From Alphaproteobacteria bacterium (GTDB taxonomy: Bacteria > Pseudomonadota > Alphaproteobacteria > Caulobacterales > Hyphomonadaceae): a DNA stretch of 64,000 nucleotides. Each line of letters begins with the position of its first letter. Positions within the stretch are counted from its first letter, which is position 1. The DNA is taken from positions 1 through 64,000 of the forward strand of contig JAHJSB010000063.1 of NCBI GenBank assembly GCA_018830285.1. The letters are read 5' to 3'. The translations under genes were made by a program, and so were the position numbers. A model generated the notes under the pieces. It saw only the letters and a list, made by a program, of their open reading frames with translations, did no database searches and was not told where the DNA came from. Shown here piece by piece: positions 6,894 through 15,698 of the stretch.

Positions 6894-7421
6894 ATGTCAT
6901 GGACTGATGAACGGGTAGAAGTGCTCAAGAAACTTTGGGCGGAAGGCCATTCGGCCTCGCAAATCGCCAAGCAATTGGGCGGCGTGACCCGCAACGCCGT
7001 GATCGGCAAGGTGCATCGCCTTGGCCTGTCGGGCCGTGCGACACCGTCGCGCCCCGTCAAGCGCCCGCCGCGCCTGGCCCGGCCAAAGCCACGCGTGATG
7101 CCGGACGGTACGGTCACGATGCCGACGCCAGCGGTCACCATACCGATCGAACAGGCCCGTCCCGTCGAGCGCACGGCGATGATCGCGCCGCTGCCGCCAC
7201 TGAAACTGGCCGATGGCGACGCGGCAACCATCCTCACCTTGCGCGATTCAATGTGCAAATGGCCGATCGGTGATCCGGCCGATCCGAAGTTCGCCTTCTG
7301 TGGCCGCAAGTCGGACTGCGGTCCCTATTGCAGCGAGCATGCGAAAGTGGCGTTCCAGCCCGCCCGCAAGCGCGACACGAAGAAGAACCAGTACGATTAT
7401 GTGCGTCGCATTGCTGGCTGA
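6894..7421 (+). CDS. gcrA: GcrA family cell-cycle regulator
   Basis: GcrA is an alphaproteobacterial transcription cofactor that binds sigma70-RNA polymerase and acts at promoters carrying CcrM-methylated GANTC sites. This 175-residue protein has the diagnostic N-terminus MSWTDERVEVLKKLWAEGHS followed by a helix-turn-helix (ASQIAKQLGGVTRNAVIGKV). A Pro-rich linker follows, and then a C-terminal Cys-containing domain (MCKWPIGDP, FCGRKSD, GPYCSEH) that contacts sigma. The length matches the family. A terminator follows directly. Its presence is a main reason for placing the window in the alphaproteobacteria. Confidence 0.95.
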   Translation: MSWTDERVEVLKKLWAEGHSASQIAKQLGGVTRNAVIGKVHRLGLSGRATPSRPVKRPPRLARPKPRVMPDGTVTMPTPAVTIPIEQARPVERTAMIAPLPPLKLADGDAATILTLRDSMCKWPIGDPADPKFAFCGRKSDCGPYCSEHAKVAFQPARKRDTKKNQYDYVRRIAG

Positions 7422-7452
7422 TATCAGTCGGCAACCCCAGCGACGAACAGGA

Positions 7453-7485
7453 AAGCCCCCGGAGTTATTCTTCGGGGGCTTTTTC
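7453..7485 (+). terminator. Terminator shared by gcrA and the convergent MscS gene
   Basis: AAGCCCCCG (7453-7461) and CGGGGGCTT (7473-7481) form a 9-bp stem with an 11-base loop and five T on the plus side. It closes gcrA and overlaps the last codons (KAPEE plus stop) of the minus-strand channel gene, so the same sequence codes for and insulates the convergent pair. Confidence 0.85.
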
Positions 7486-8889
7486 CATTCCGGTCGCCAC
7501 GTCTGCGTCGGATGACGGCGCCTCATCGGTGCCGCCCGGCTCGATGCGCACCCGTATCGCATCCGAGGATTTGACGTGCAGGTCCTGTTGCGGGAACGGG
7601 ATTTCGATACCGTGCCGCTCCAGCGCCGAATGGATCGCCCAGTTATAGTCGGCAACGACCTTGGCCGGCTTCTTCACCGCCTCCTCTGTCAGCCAGACGA
7701 CAAGTTCGAAGTCGAGGCTGGAATCCCCGAACCCCACCAGCCAGACCTGCGGCATGCGCGGTCCCATGTTCTCCAGCGTCCATTTGACCTCCGCGGCGGC
7801 CTCCATGCCGGCCTGGCGCACGAGATCCTTGTCGGTGCCATAAGCCACGCCGAACTTGATATGCGTGCGCCGGCGCGCCTCGCGCAGGGTCCAGTTGATC
7901 ACCTGTGCCTTAATGAACTCTTCGTTCGGCACAAGGATATCGACATTGTCGTTGGTCGTGATCACCGTCGATCGGATGTTGATTTCATTGACCAGGCCCG
8001 TCACGCCCGACTGCAACTCGATGAAATCGCCCACCTTCACCGATTTCTCGATCAGGATGATCACGCCCGAGATGAAATTCGAGAAGATCGACTGCAGGCC
8101 GAAGCCGATACCGACGCCAAGGGCACCTGAAAAGATCGTCAGGGCGCTCAGGTTCACGCCGACTGTCTGCAGCGCAATGGCAATGGCCACGACCATGAGC
8201 AGTATGTTCGCGACCTGTCCCAGCAGACCGGCCATGGACGGATTCAGCCGGCTGGTCGATCGCAGCCGCGTCTGCGCCGCCGCGCCGGCTATACGGCCCA
8301 GCCAGAGCGCCACGATCGCAATCCCCACACTGGTCAGGATGGTCCAGACCGACGGGGAATGCCGGCCCACCGGAATATGGAAATCGTTCAGGGCGGTCAC
8401 GGTCGGTTCCAGCCAGCGCAGGATATAGAGCGCAGCAATCGTCCATGAAATCAGGGCAATCGCCCGCGACAGGAAGCTCTTGCGCATGTTCGACGTCAGC
8501 AGCCGGATAATGATCCAGGCGTTCAGCAGGCTGGCAACGATGCGCAGGCCCTCATTGGGCAGTTCTGCCATGTGGAACCCGGCCACGGCGGCCCAGACAA
8601 ATACGACGCTGATCAGCGGCCACATGATATTGGCCAGCGAAACATAGACTCGCGCCAGCGCGTCAGTCCGGCCGCGATCCAGCCCGGCGGCAATCAGGCG
8701 CGTGTAGGGGAGGCGCGAGAGCAGCCAGCCGACAATACCGGCGGCAATCACCACGCCGGCCTGCCAGAGAGTCGCTACGGACAAAGCCTGTTCGAGGAAC
8801 CCCGTGAACCAGACCTGCAGGCTGTCGAAGATCGTCCCGACCTGTTTGGCGACGGCCTCTGTGTCGATTTCGATATCGTCAGGATTCAT
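7465..8889 (-). CDS. MscS-family mechanosensitive ion channel
   Basis: A 474-residue inner-membrane channel that should open under membrane tension to release solutes on hypo-osmotic shock. It has about five hydrophobic N-terminal helices, then the pore-lining TM3 signature (GVGIGFGLQSIFSNFISGVIIL cut at the Gly/Ala-rich helix). The beta domain follows (VKVGDFIEL, and ITTNDNVDILVPNEEFI), and then the alpha/beta cytoplasmic domain. It is longer than E. coli MscS (286 residues) because of extra N-terminal helices. It converges on gcrA and shares its terminator. A hydrophobic stretch reads out just upstream (8899-8985) but lacks a start. Confidence 0.9.
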   Translation of the reverse strand: MNPDDIEIDTEAVAKQVGTIFDSLQVWFTGFLEQALSVATLWQAGVVIAAGIVGWLLSRLPYTRLIAAGLDRGRTDALARVYVSLANIMWPLISVVFVWAAVAGFHMAELPNEGLRIVASLLNAWIIIRLLTSNMRKSFLSRAIALISWTIAALYILRWLEPTVTALNDFHIPVGRHSPSVWTILTSVGIAIVALWLGRIAGAAAQTRLRSTSRLNPSMAGLLGQVANILLMVVAIAIALQTVGVNLSALTIFSGALGVGIGFGLQSIFSNFISGVIILIEKSVKVGDFIELQSGVTGLVNEINIRSTVITTNDNVDILVPNEEFIKAQVINWTLREARRRTHIKFGVAYGTDKDLVRQAGMEAAAEVKWTLENMGPRMPQVWLVGFGDSSLDFELVVWLTEEAVKKPAKVVADYNWAIHSALERHGIEIPFPQQDLHVKSSDAIRVRIEPGGTDEAPSSDADVATGMEKAPEE

Positions 8890-9172
8890 GGTTCGCCCTC
8901 AAAGCCAATTCATCAGCTTGAATAACATGAACTCGATCCCGACGATGACCGCAAGGATCACCACGGCAATCCAGAATGTGCCACTGTATCCTTTTAGCCG
9001 TTGCGAACGAAACCTGTCGCATGGACGCGTCCAAACGCAGCTGGAATTTGCAACGAGGCAGGTGAACTTGCCGATGCGGCAGGCCGCGTCTAGGTTCGGC
9101 GCACAACCGAATCCGGCGCTTTCGCATTGCGTGACGCCAGCGACTTCACTGCCCCGACCACAGGATGCCCAT

Positions 9173-9565
9173 ATGACGCTTAACCCCGCTCTCTGCCTCG
9201 CATTCGGCCTGATCGGCCTTGCCGCCTGCTCTTCCCCACAGCCGGCCGAGTCCCCCGCCCCCGTCGGCACCGAAGCGGCACTGCAAGGAACCTGGCGTTC
9301 GGTCGACGACGCCAGGAGCATGATGACCATCCGCGATACGACCGTCACTGAGAGTTATCTGGGTGAAGAGCCGAGCGTCTCGACGCTCACCATCGTGGCT
9401 GACTGCAACGAACAGGCGCCCGACCCGGCCGGCCCGTCCTTCACGTTGGAAGACGAGGCTGTCGGCGTGCGCTGCTTCACCCTGCTCGATGCGACTGGTG
9501 ACTATATTTCCTACAGCTATGCCGCACGCGGCAACACGCTCGCCTTCACCCGCGTCCCGGATTGA
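9173..9565 (+). CDS. Small hypothetical lipoprotein
   Basis: A 130-residue protein with a lipoprotein signal (MTLNPALCLAFGLIGLAACSS, lipobox LAAC), so envelope-anchored. The body has the pattern of a small beta-sandwich (LQGTWRSVDDARSMMTIRD, then alternating strands) like lipocalin-type or META-type domains. Two cysteines (VADCNE and VRCFTL) could form a disulfide. The ATG at 9173 gives the complete signal peptide. It stands alone, 69 bp before the next gene on the same strand. The function is unknown. Confidence 0.7.
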   Translation: MTLNPALCLAFGLIGLAACSSPQPAESPAPVGTEAALQGTWRSVDDARSMMTIRDTTVTESYLGEEPSVSTLTIVADCNEQAPDPAGPSFTLEDEAVGVRCFTLLDATGDYISYSYAARGNTLAFTRVPD

Positions 9566-9634
9566 ACTCTCCCTTGCCCGGGCCGCCGGTCCGGGCATAA
9601 TCAACCGGGTCTCATCGCCTGGAAGATTCCTGCC

Positions 9635-10141
9635 ATGACCCGCATTGCCGCCCTTGTTCTTACCGCGGCGCTTTCGGCTCCGGCCGGGGCCGATATCGTC
9701 TCCGCGTCGCCGGACCATTATGAACTGAAACAGGAGGCCTTGTCCGCCCTCACCCCCGGCGAGTTGTGGGACCGTCTGGTCCATCCGGAACTCTGGTGGC
9801 ACCCGGACCATACCTATTCCGGCGCGTCCGACCACCTCTCGCTTGATCCGAAGGCTGGCGGGCTCTGGAAGGAAACCTGGGACAATGGCTCGGTCGCACA
9901 CGGCACGGTCCTGACCGTAGTACACGGCAAGATGCTCCGCCTCGACGCCCCGTTCGGCCCGCTCCAGGACATGGCCGTTACCGTCATCTGGACCATCACC
10001 CTCGTCCCCGAAGGCAAAGGAACCCGCGTCACGTTCACCGAGACGGCAAATGGCACCACGGCCAGCGCCCTCGACCAGCTCGCTCCCGCCATCGACGGTG
10101 TCAAGACCGAAGCGGTCGAGCGGTTGGTGAGCGGGGAATAA
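9635..10141 (+). CDS. Secreted SRPBCC (START/Bet v1-like) domain protein
   Basis: A 168-residue protein with a signal peptide (MTRIAALVLTAALSAPAGA). A helix-grip domain follows, of the polyketide cyclase / activator-of-Hsp90 type. The features are the helix LTPGELWDRLVHPELWW, a strand run ending GGLWKETWDNGSVAHGTV, VTVIWTITLVPEGKGTRVTFTE, and a long C-terminal helix ending EAVERLVSG. Such folds bind hydrophobic ligands. A secreted form is unusual because most are cytoplasmic, but this export pattern recurs in alphaproteobacteria. Ligand and role are unknown. Confidence 0.75.
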   Translation: MTRIAALVLTAALSAPAGADIVSASPDHYELKQEALSALTPGELWDRLVHPELWWHPDHTYSGASDHLSLDPKAGGLWKETWDNGSVAHGTVLTVVHGKMLRLDAPFGPLQDMAVTVIWTITLVPEGKGTRVTFTETANGTTASALDQLAPAIDGVKTEAVERLVSGE

Positions 10142-10162
10142 GCCCGCAACGGGTTCGCGTCT

Positions 10163-10513
10163 CTAGCGCCACTCCCCCGGCTTGCGGTACCAGCCACGAT
10201 TGGTCTTGACCCAGCGGTGCGGTGTCCAGACGGCTCCGGCACGCGGAGGATTAGGGTTCCAGTATCCATCAACCCAGACGAACCGGACCCCGGTCCAGTC
10301 CCAATAGCCCTCGATCCAGACAGCCGCCGGGTTCGGACGACGGGGAATGATCACGTATTTCTGTGGCGGCGGGGCGGTCTGGACATAAACAATCCCCGCT
10401 GTCGTCGCCACGGTCCCGGCAGGGCCATGCGGGCCATAACGCCCGGCACACCCGGCCACAACAATGGTGCCTGCCACGATCAGAGCCGCAAACTTCATAG
10501 GCTTATCGGTCAT
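10163..10513 (-). CDS. YXWGXW-like repeat lipoprotein
   Basis: A 116-residue envelope lipoprotein (signal MTDKPMKFAALIVAGTIVVAGC). Tandem aromatic repeats of the YXWGXW type follow: VWIEGYWDWTGVRFVWVDGYW and AVWTPHRWVKTNRGWYRKPG (the first described by its core GYWDW). This family of unknown function typically sits on the periplasmic side and is rich in Trp, Tyr and Pro. The start at 10513 is supported by GAGGGGA seven bases upstream. It lies next to another envelope protein on the same strand, but 27 bp apart and without a clear shared promoter. Confidence 0.75.
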   Translation of the reverse strand: MTDKPMKFAALIVAGTIVVAGCAGRYGPHGPAGTVATTAGIVYVQTAPPPQKYVIIPRRPNPAAVWIEGYWDWTGVRFVWVDGYWNPNPPRAGAVWTPHRWVKTNRGWYRKPGEWR

Positions 10514-10540
10514 TCTGTATCCCCTCGCGTGAAAACGCTA

Positions 10541-11215
10541 TTACATTCCGCGATTGAAACGGTTCAGTTCCTGAACTGTTAGCTTGCCGTCATCATCAGC
10601 ATCCGCTTCGAGGAAGGCGTATTCCGAGAAGTTGCGATATTCATTTCGCGTCACGACTCCATTCGCGTCGGTATCCATCAACCGGTAACGCTCGGTTTTG
10701 CGCAGGTTAGCCTGTGTCTGCATTCTGGCCTGCAACTCGGCATCGGGGGAACCATAGGGTCCGGGACCCATGCGCATTGCGTGATACTCCTGCAGCGTCA
10801 GGCCGTTTCCGTCCGCATCCATCGTATCGAAGCCTGTATCGTGCCAGGCATCGAACTCGGCCCGGTCGACCTTGCTGTCGCCGTCCCGGTCATGTTGCTG
10901 GATCCTGTCGGCGGTGCCGAGGAACAAGCGGTCCCTGTCGCGATCCTGGTCCGGAATTGCGAGCCGGTCCTGGTCCCGATCACGGTCCCGATCCTGGTCC
11001 GGCGTGTCCATGCGGTCGCGATCCTGATCCCGGTCACGGTCCTGATCCGGCACATCGATCCGATCACGGATGCGGTCGAGATCACCCGACTGCGCGCCTG
11101 CGCCTGCACCGCCACCTGAGCCGCCACCGCCACCGGGCTGTGCATTGGCTCCCGCAAGAGCAAACGCGACGGCTGAAACACCAGCCAGGATTGCATACTT
11201 GACATGTCGACTCAT
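10541..11215 (-). CDS. Secreted EF-hand protein with Asp/Arg repeats
   Basis: A 224-residue protein with a signal peptide (MSRHVKYAILAGVSAVAFALAGANA) and a Gly-rich linker. A low-complexity segment follows in which PDQDRDRD-like units recur three to four times. After it come four EF-hand loops (DRDGDSKVDRAE, DADGNGLTLQEY, DTDANGVVTRNE, DADDDGKLTVQE). Each loop keeps acidic residues at 1, 3 and 5. It is probably periplasmic or surface-bound and Ca2+-responsive. The DNA repeats (around 10940-11050) are near-identical, so the copy number may vary between strains. The start at 11215 gives the complete signal. Confidence 0.8.
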   Translation of the reverse strand: MSRHVKYAILAGVSAVAFALAGANAQPGGGGGSGGGAGAGAQSGDLDRIRDRIDVPDQDRDRDQDRDRMDTPDQDRDRDRDQDRLAIPDQDRDRDRLFLGTADRIQQHDRDGDSKVDRAEFDAWHDTGFDTMDADGNGLTLQEYHAMRMGPGPYGSPDAELQARMQTQANLRKTERYRLMDTDANGVVTRNEYRNFSEYAFLEADADDDGKLTVQELNRFNRGM

Positions 11216-11336
11216 GGCGAACTCACTTTCCGCTGTTTTGTGATCTATCTGGACACAAGTGTAAGGCATGCGCGATTGCGGCCCGTTGACAAAAATCAAT
11301 ACGGCAAGAGCAGTCTGTCGTCCTGAGGATGAGAAC

Positions 11337-12707
11337 CTAAGGCCGCGCCGCTGGCAGCCAGATCCCGAAGGCGCTGCCCTGGCCGAGGCGGGTCTCGACG
11401 GCGAGGCCGCCGCGATGGTGGGCCATGATATGTTTCACGATGGCAAGGCCAAGGCCTGTGCCGGTGATCTTGCCGCCCCGGCTCTGGTCGGCGCGGTAGA
11501 AGCGCTCGCCGAGGCGCGGCAGGTGTTCGCGCTCGATGCCCGGGCCCTCGTCCTCGATGCGCAGCCAGACCGAGGCATCCGGCGTACCGGGCCGCCCCGC
11601 CGCCTGCAGCAGCGTCATCCGCTCACCCTCGCGCCAGCCCTGCGCCGCCCGTCTGCGGGCTTCGCTCATGCTGGCGGCGAGCCCGAACGACACCGTCACC
11701 CGGCCGCCCGGCGGTGTATATTTCAATGCATTGGTCAGCAGGTTTTCGACCACCTGCATGATCTCGTCACGGTGGGCCACGACCGGCATGCCTTCGTCGG
11801 AGCCATTCAGTTCCAGCGTGACATCGCGGTCCCTGGCAATCGGCTGCAGCGCCTCGGTCGCGTCGAGCACGATCCTGGCAAAGTCTTCGCGCTCGCTCGG
11901 CGCGATATGTTCGGAAAACTCGATCCGCGACAGCGAAAGCAGGTCGGCGATCAGCCGGCTCATCCGCGCGGACTCCCCTGCCATGATGTCGAGGAACCGG
12001 TCCCACGACGCCTTGTCGTCCTTGGCCGGGCCGCGCATCGTTTCGATGAAGCCCGACAGGGCCGTCAGCGGCGTGCGCAATTCGTGGCTGGCATTGGCCA
12101 GGAAGTCGGACCGCGCCCGCGCGGCCCGGCGCACCGGCGTCAGGTCTTCCAGCACGACCAGCGTCTCCATGGCATTGACGGGCCGCGACACGTGCGCCCG
12201 CCAGGTCTCGTCCGGCCCGCTATCGACCTCCACCGCCAGGGCCTCGCTGCCCGGACTGGTGCGCATTCGCTCGATCGCCGACAGCAGGGCCGGCGAGCGG
12301 ATCACGGTACTGGTCCTCGGATTGGACCGCCCTTCAAGGTGCAGGATCAGGTCTGCGGCCGCGTTGAAGGACACGATGCGCCCGCCCGCATCGACTTGGA
12401 AGGCTGGCAGCGGCAGCGCATTCAGCAATTGCCGGGAATCCAGCCGACCTGCGCTGTCCGCCATGACGGGTGCCGGTGCCTGCCTGCTGACGGGCAGGAA
12501 CGCAGCCGTACCGGCAAAATAAGCAATCGCAACCGAGACGAGCATGGCCAGCGCGGCCAGCGCCACGACCGGGCTCAGTTCGCCGGTCGCGGCCAGAAGG
12601 GACAGGACGGCGGTGAAGCACAGGCCGAGGATGATAAAGTCGCGCGCCCGCCCGCTCACGGCAACGCGCGCCGCTTTCCGCTTTTCAACTGGATCGGTCT
12701 GGCTCAT
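11337..12707 (-). CDS. PhoR-like membrane sensor histidine kinase
   Basis: A 456-residue sensor kinase of an apparently orphan two-component system. Two hydrophobic helices lie at about 23-41 and 46-70. A PAS-like domain follows (LLNALPLPAFQVDAGGRIVSFN). The DHp H-box ASHELRTPLT has phosphorylatable His208. The HATPase domain has N box ENLLTNALKY, G1 EDEGPGIE and G2 GTGLGLAI. Domain order and H-box are like PhoR, the phosphate sensor. No pst genes or response regulator adjoin it, so the phosphate role is inference. The ATG at 12707 has GGGAGACGGG upstream. Confidence 0.85.
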   Translation of the reverse strand: MSQTDPVEKRKAARVAVSGRARDFIILGLCFTAVLSLLAATGELSPVVALAALAMLVSVAIAYFAGTAAFLPVSRQAPAPVMADSAGRLDSRQLLNALPLPAFQVDAGGRIVSFNAAADLILHLEGRSNPRTSTVIRSPALLSAIERMRTSPGSEALAVEVDSGPDETWRAHVSRPVNAMETLVVLEDLTPVRRAARARSDFLANASHELRTPLTALSGFIETMRGPAKDDKASWDRFLDIMAGESARMSRLIADLLSLSRIEFSEHIAPSEREDFARIVLDATEALQPIARDRDVTLELNGSDEGMPVVAHRDEIMQVVENLLTNALKYTPPGGRVTVSFGLAASMSEARRRAAQGWREGERMTLLQAAGRPGTPDASVWLRIEDEGPGIEREHLPRLGERFYRADQSRGGKITGTGLGLAIVKHIMAHHRGGLAVETRLGQGSAFGIWLPAARP

Positions 12708-12857
12708 CCCGTCTCCCGGCACGGACGCACGAGGCACCCGGAACGCGTTGGCCGCAAGTCATCGCCGCCGTCGATTGGCGCTACAACGGCGCCACGCCCA
12801 TGCCAAGCGCCTTTGGTCGTACGGGCCCGCCGCAAGCCCGTATGACACCTGCGCAAC

Positions 12858-12912
12858 AATTATTGATTTTCGATAATTCTTCGTTGACAGTCGACTAGGC
12901 CCATCGTAATCG
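12858..12912 (+). promoter_or_regulatory. Promoter and operator-like palindrome of the RND efflux operon
   Basis: A perfect inverted repeat AATTAT (12858-12863) / ATAATT (12873-12878) encloses TGATTTTCG. A sigma70-like TTGACA (12884-12889) - N17 - TAATCG (12907-12912) follows, 34 bp before the outer-membrane gene. The palindrome contains TTTTCGATAA, also seen twice in the UrcA promoter. It would suit a repressor or activator; no regulator gene is adjacent. Confidence 0.5.
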
Positions 12913-12945
12913 GGGTCGGGCAAAAACGGGAGCCTCACCAGCGGC

Positions 12946-14418
12946 ATGAAACGTTCAATTCTCCTCCTCGGCACGGCAATTGTTGCAGCATGTGCCTCTT
13001 CGCCCGCGTCAACCGGCCGCTGGGCCGGCCAGCCGGTGGACTTTTTTACCAGGACAGCGAATGCGCCGGACGAATGGGCCACGCGCGGTGTGGCCGGCGT
13101 GGCGCCCAGCGGCGACTGGCTCAGCCAGTTCAACGATCCGCTCATGGTCGGTCTCGTCAACGAGGCCCTCACCAACAGCCCGACACTGGAATCCCGCGCC
13201 GCCCTCGTGCGCGCCTCGGAGGCCTCGACCCGGGTCGCCCGCGCCCAGCGCCGGCCCAGCGTCAGCGCATCGGCCTCGGCCGGGGTGACCTCCACCGAGA
13301 ATACGTTCGGCGGCAGTTCTGACCGGAACACAGACGGCATCTACGGCGTCGGCCTCGACGCCAGCTGGGAACTTGACCTCTGGAACCGCCTCGGGTCCGG
13401 TATCGGCGCCGCCGAAGCCGACTATGCCGCCAGCCAGGCGGACTTTGCCGCCGCCGAACTGTCAATTGCGGCCCAGACCGCGATTGCCTGGATCAATCTC
13501 AACGAGGCCCTCGCCCAGGAACGCGTCGCCGTGCTCACTTTCGAGGCGCGCGACCGGGTTCGCACGCTGACCGAGCGCCGCTTCCAGCGCGGCCTCGCCG
13601 ATGCGCTCGACGTGCGCACCGCCCGCAGCACGGTGGCCCAGGCCGAAGCCTCGATCGCCGCGCGTCGCCAGATCACCGGCGAAACCGCCCGCCGCCTCGA
13701 AACACTGGTCGGGCGCTACCCGTCGGCTGAACTGGACGCCCCGGCCGAAATCCCGACGCTCGATGTCATCGTGCCCGAAGGCAATCCGGCCCTCCTCCTC
13801 TCGCGCCGTCCGGACATAGCCGGCGCCGAAGCCCGTATCGCTGCGGCAGGCCTGCGCGCCGAACAGGCCCGGCTCGCCATGCTGCCATCGCTGCGCCTCA
13901 CGGCATCCGCCTCGACCAGCACGACCGAGTTCTCGGATGCGTTCGACCCCGAAAAGATCGCGGCCAATCTCATCGCCAGCCTCGTCCAGCCGCTCTTCAC
14001 CGGTGGCCGCCTCGATGCCCAGCGCGACGCCGCTGTCGCACAGGCTGAAGCGGCAGTGGCCAATTATGCTGCCGCCGCGCTCGACGCCTGGCGCGAAGTT
14101 GAAAATGCGCTGGCCGCCGATATCCTGCTCGCCAAGCAGGAGGAGGCGCAGGTCCGCGCCGTTGAAGAAGCCAGCCTCGCCGAGGAACTGGCCGAACGTC
14201 AGTACACGAGCGGCACGGTCACGATCTTCAACCTGATCGATTCCCAGACGCGCCGCCTGACCGCTGAAAGCCAGCTCGTCGCGGCCCGCGCCAGCCGGGC
14301 ATCCAATCGCGTGGCCTACCACCTCGCCCTCGGCGGCGGCCTGCCCTCCGGTACGGCGGGCGCACAATATGGTACAAACAACATTGACACGGACGCCGCC
14401 GCCGGCGGCAGGAGCTAG
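12946..14418 (+). CDS. RND efflux outer-membrane lipoprotein (OprM/NodT family)
   Basis: The outer-membrane channel of a tripartite efflux pump, 490 residues. It is a lipoprotein (signal MKRSILLLGTAIVAAC) followed by the family opener (GDWLSQFNDPLMVGLVNEAL). Two outer-membrane efflux repeats contain LDASWELDLWNRLGSG and, in the second half, the typical SLVQPLFTGGRLDAQRDAAV and WREVENAL. The protein trimerises to form a barrel with a periplasmic alpha-tunnel. It is the first gene of a three-gene operon, five bp before the adaptor gene, with a promoter and operator-like palindrome upstream. Confidence 0.92.
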   Translation: MKRSILLLGTAIVAACASSPASTGRWAGQPVDFFTRTANAPDEWATRGVAGVAPSGDWLSQFNDPLMVGLVNEALTNSPTLESRAALVRASEASTRVARAQRRPSVSASASAGVTSTENTFGGSSDRNTDGIYGVGLDASWELDLWNRLGSGIGAAEADYAASQADFAAAELSIAAQTAIAWINLNEALAQERVAVLTFEARDRVRTLTERRFQRGLADALDVRTARSTVAQAEASIAARRQITGETARRLETLVGRYPSAELDAPAEIPTLDVIVPEGNPALLLSRRPDIAGAEARIAAAGLRAEQARLAMLPSLRLTASASTSTTEFSDAFDPEKIAANLIASLVQPLFTGGRLDAQRDAAVAQAEAAVANYAAAALDAWREVENALAADILLAKQEEAQVRAVEEASLAEELAERQYTSGTVTIFNLIDSQTRRLTAESQLVAARASRASNRVAYHLALGGGLPSGTAGAQYGTNNIDTDAAAGGRS

Positions 14419-14423
14419 TATTT

Positions 14424-15698
14424 ATGGGTCGCCTCGTTTCCATCCTCGCCCCGATCGGGATCATTATCATTGTCGGCATCGGCGGCAGCCTGGTGCTTAA
14501 CGTGATAAAGCCTGAACCGGAAAAAGCAGATGAGGCCCGCGCCGGCCTCAACGTCTTCGCCGAACCCATCTATCGCGACGACCTCCACCTGACGGTCGAA
14601 GCGCAGGGCGAAGTGCGCCCGCGCCGCGAAATCATTGTCGCACCGCAGATTTCAGGCCGGGTCGCCTATGTCGCGCCCGACTTCATCGATGGCGGCTTCA
14701 TCAAGAAGGGCCAGCTTCTCGTCCGCGTGGAGGCAGCCGATTATGAGCTCGCCGTCGTGCGCGCCCGGTCGGGCGTTGCCAGCGCCGAACAGCGCCTCGC
14801 GCGCGAACTGGCCGAAGCCGAGCTTGCTGTTCAGGACATCGAGGATCTCGGTCTTGAGGACGCATCGCCCCTCGCCCGCCGCGAACCGCAGCTCGCCGAG
14901 GCCCGTGCCGGCCTCGACGGCGCCAAGGCGCAATTGAAGGATGCCGAACTCGGTCTCAACCGGACCGCCGTCTATGCGCCCTTCGATGGGCGCGTGCGCG
15001 AACGCAGTGTCGATATCGGCCAGGTCGTCGCGGCAGGCTCGGCGCTTGGCCGGATCTTCGCCAATGATGTCGTCGAAGTGTCCCTGCCCCTTGATGACAG
15101 CGAGATGGGCCGCCTCGGCCTCCCGCTCGCCTTCACCGCGTCGGCGGACCAGCCGGGTCCGAAAGTTACCTTTACCGCCACCGTCGCCGGTCAGCCACGG
15201 ACATGGACCGGCGAAGTCGTTCGCACCGCCGCCGCCGTTAACTCGATGACCCGCCAGATCAATGTCATCGCCGAACTGAAAGACCCCTATGGTGCCGGCG
15301 CTGACGGGGATGCGCCCATGGCGCCGGGCCTGTTCGTGAATGCCACGATCGAGGGCGACACGATACCTGACGTCCTGGTCGCGCCACGCGGTTCGCTGCG
15401 CGGCGAGGACAAGCTGTTCATCGGCAATGCCGAGGAGGGCAAACTGTCCATCCGCACCGTCGATCTCGTCTATTCTGATGCCAGCGGCGCCTATGTCCGT
15501 TCGGGCGTCGAGGAGGGTGAACTGGCGGTCACCAGTCCCGTCCAGGCCCCATTCGACGGCATGAGCATTACCGTCATGGAACGGCTTGAGGACGGCACCG
15601 TCAAAGTCCACGAGCCTGACAAGCAATCCGATACCGACGACTCCACGGCCACGCCGGCCACCGTCGCCGTCACCGGAGCAGAAGGTAGCCCACAATGA
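14424..15698 (+). CDS. RND efflux periplasmic adaptor (membrane fusion protein)
   Basis: An HlyD/AcrA-type adaptor of 424 residues linking the inner-membrane pump to the outer-membrane channel. An uncleaved N-terminal anchor (LAPIGIIIIVGIGGSLVL) replaces the usual lipid anchor. The lipoyl half-motif AQGEVRPRREIIVAPQISGR follows, then a helical hairpin, the second half GLNRTAVYAPFDGRVRERSV, and beta-barrel and membrane-proximal domains. An Asp/Ser/Thr-rich tail ends it. The stop overlaps the start of the permease gene as ATGA, indicating coupled translation and equal amounts of the two subunits. Confidence 0.92.
   Translation: MGRLVSILAPIGIIIIVGIGGSLVLNVIKPEPEKADEARAGLNVFAEPIYRDDLHLTVEAQGEVRPRREIIVAPQISGRVAYVAPDFIDGGFIKKGQLLVRVEAADYELAVVRARSGVASAEQRLARELAEAELAVQDIEDLGLEDASPLARREPQLAEARAGLDGAKAQLKDAELGLNRTAVYAPFDGRVRERSVDIGQVVAAGSALGRIFANDVVEVSLPLDDSEMGRLGLPLAFTASADQPGPKVTFTATVAGQPRTWTGEVVRTAAAVNSMTRQINVIAELKDPYGAGADGDAPMAPGLFVNATIEGDTIPDVLVAPRGSLRGEDKLFIGNAEEGKLSIRTVDLVYSDASGAYVRSGVEEGELAVTSPVQAPFDGMSITVMERLEDGTVKVHEPDKQSDTDDSTATPATVAVTGAEGSPQ

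Noticed and set aside
8899-8985. Hydrophobic peptide reading out just upstream of the MscS gene (ends FMLFKLMNWL)
   Set aside because: The membrane-like stretch is striking, but no ATG, GTG or TTG in frame gives more than about 21 residues, so translation is not supported.
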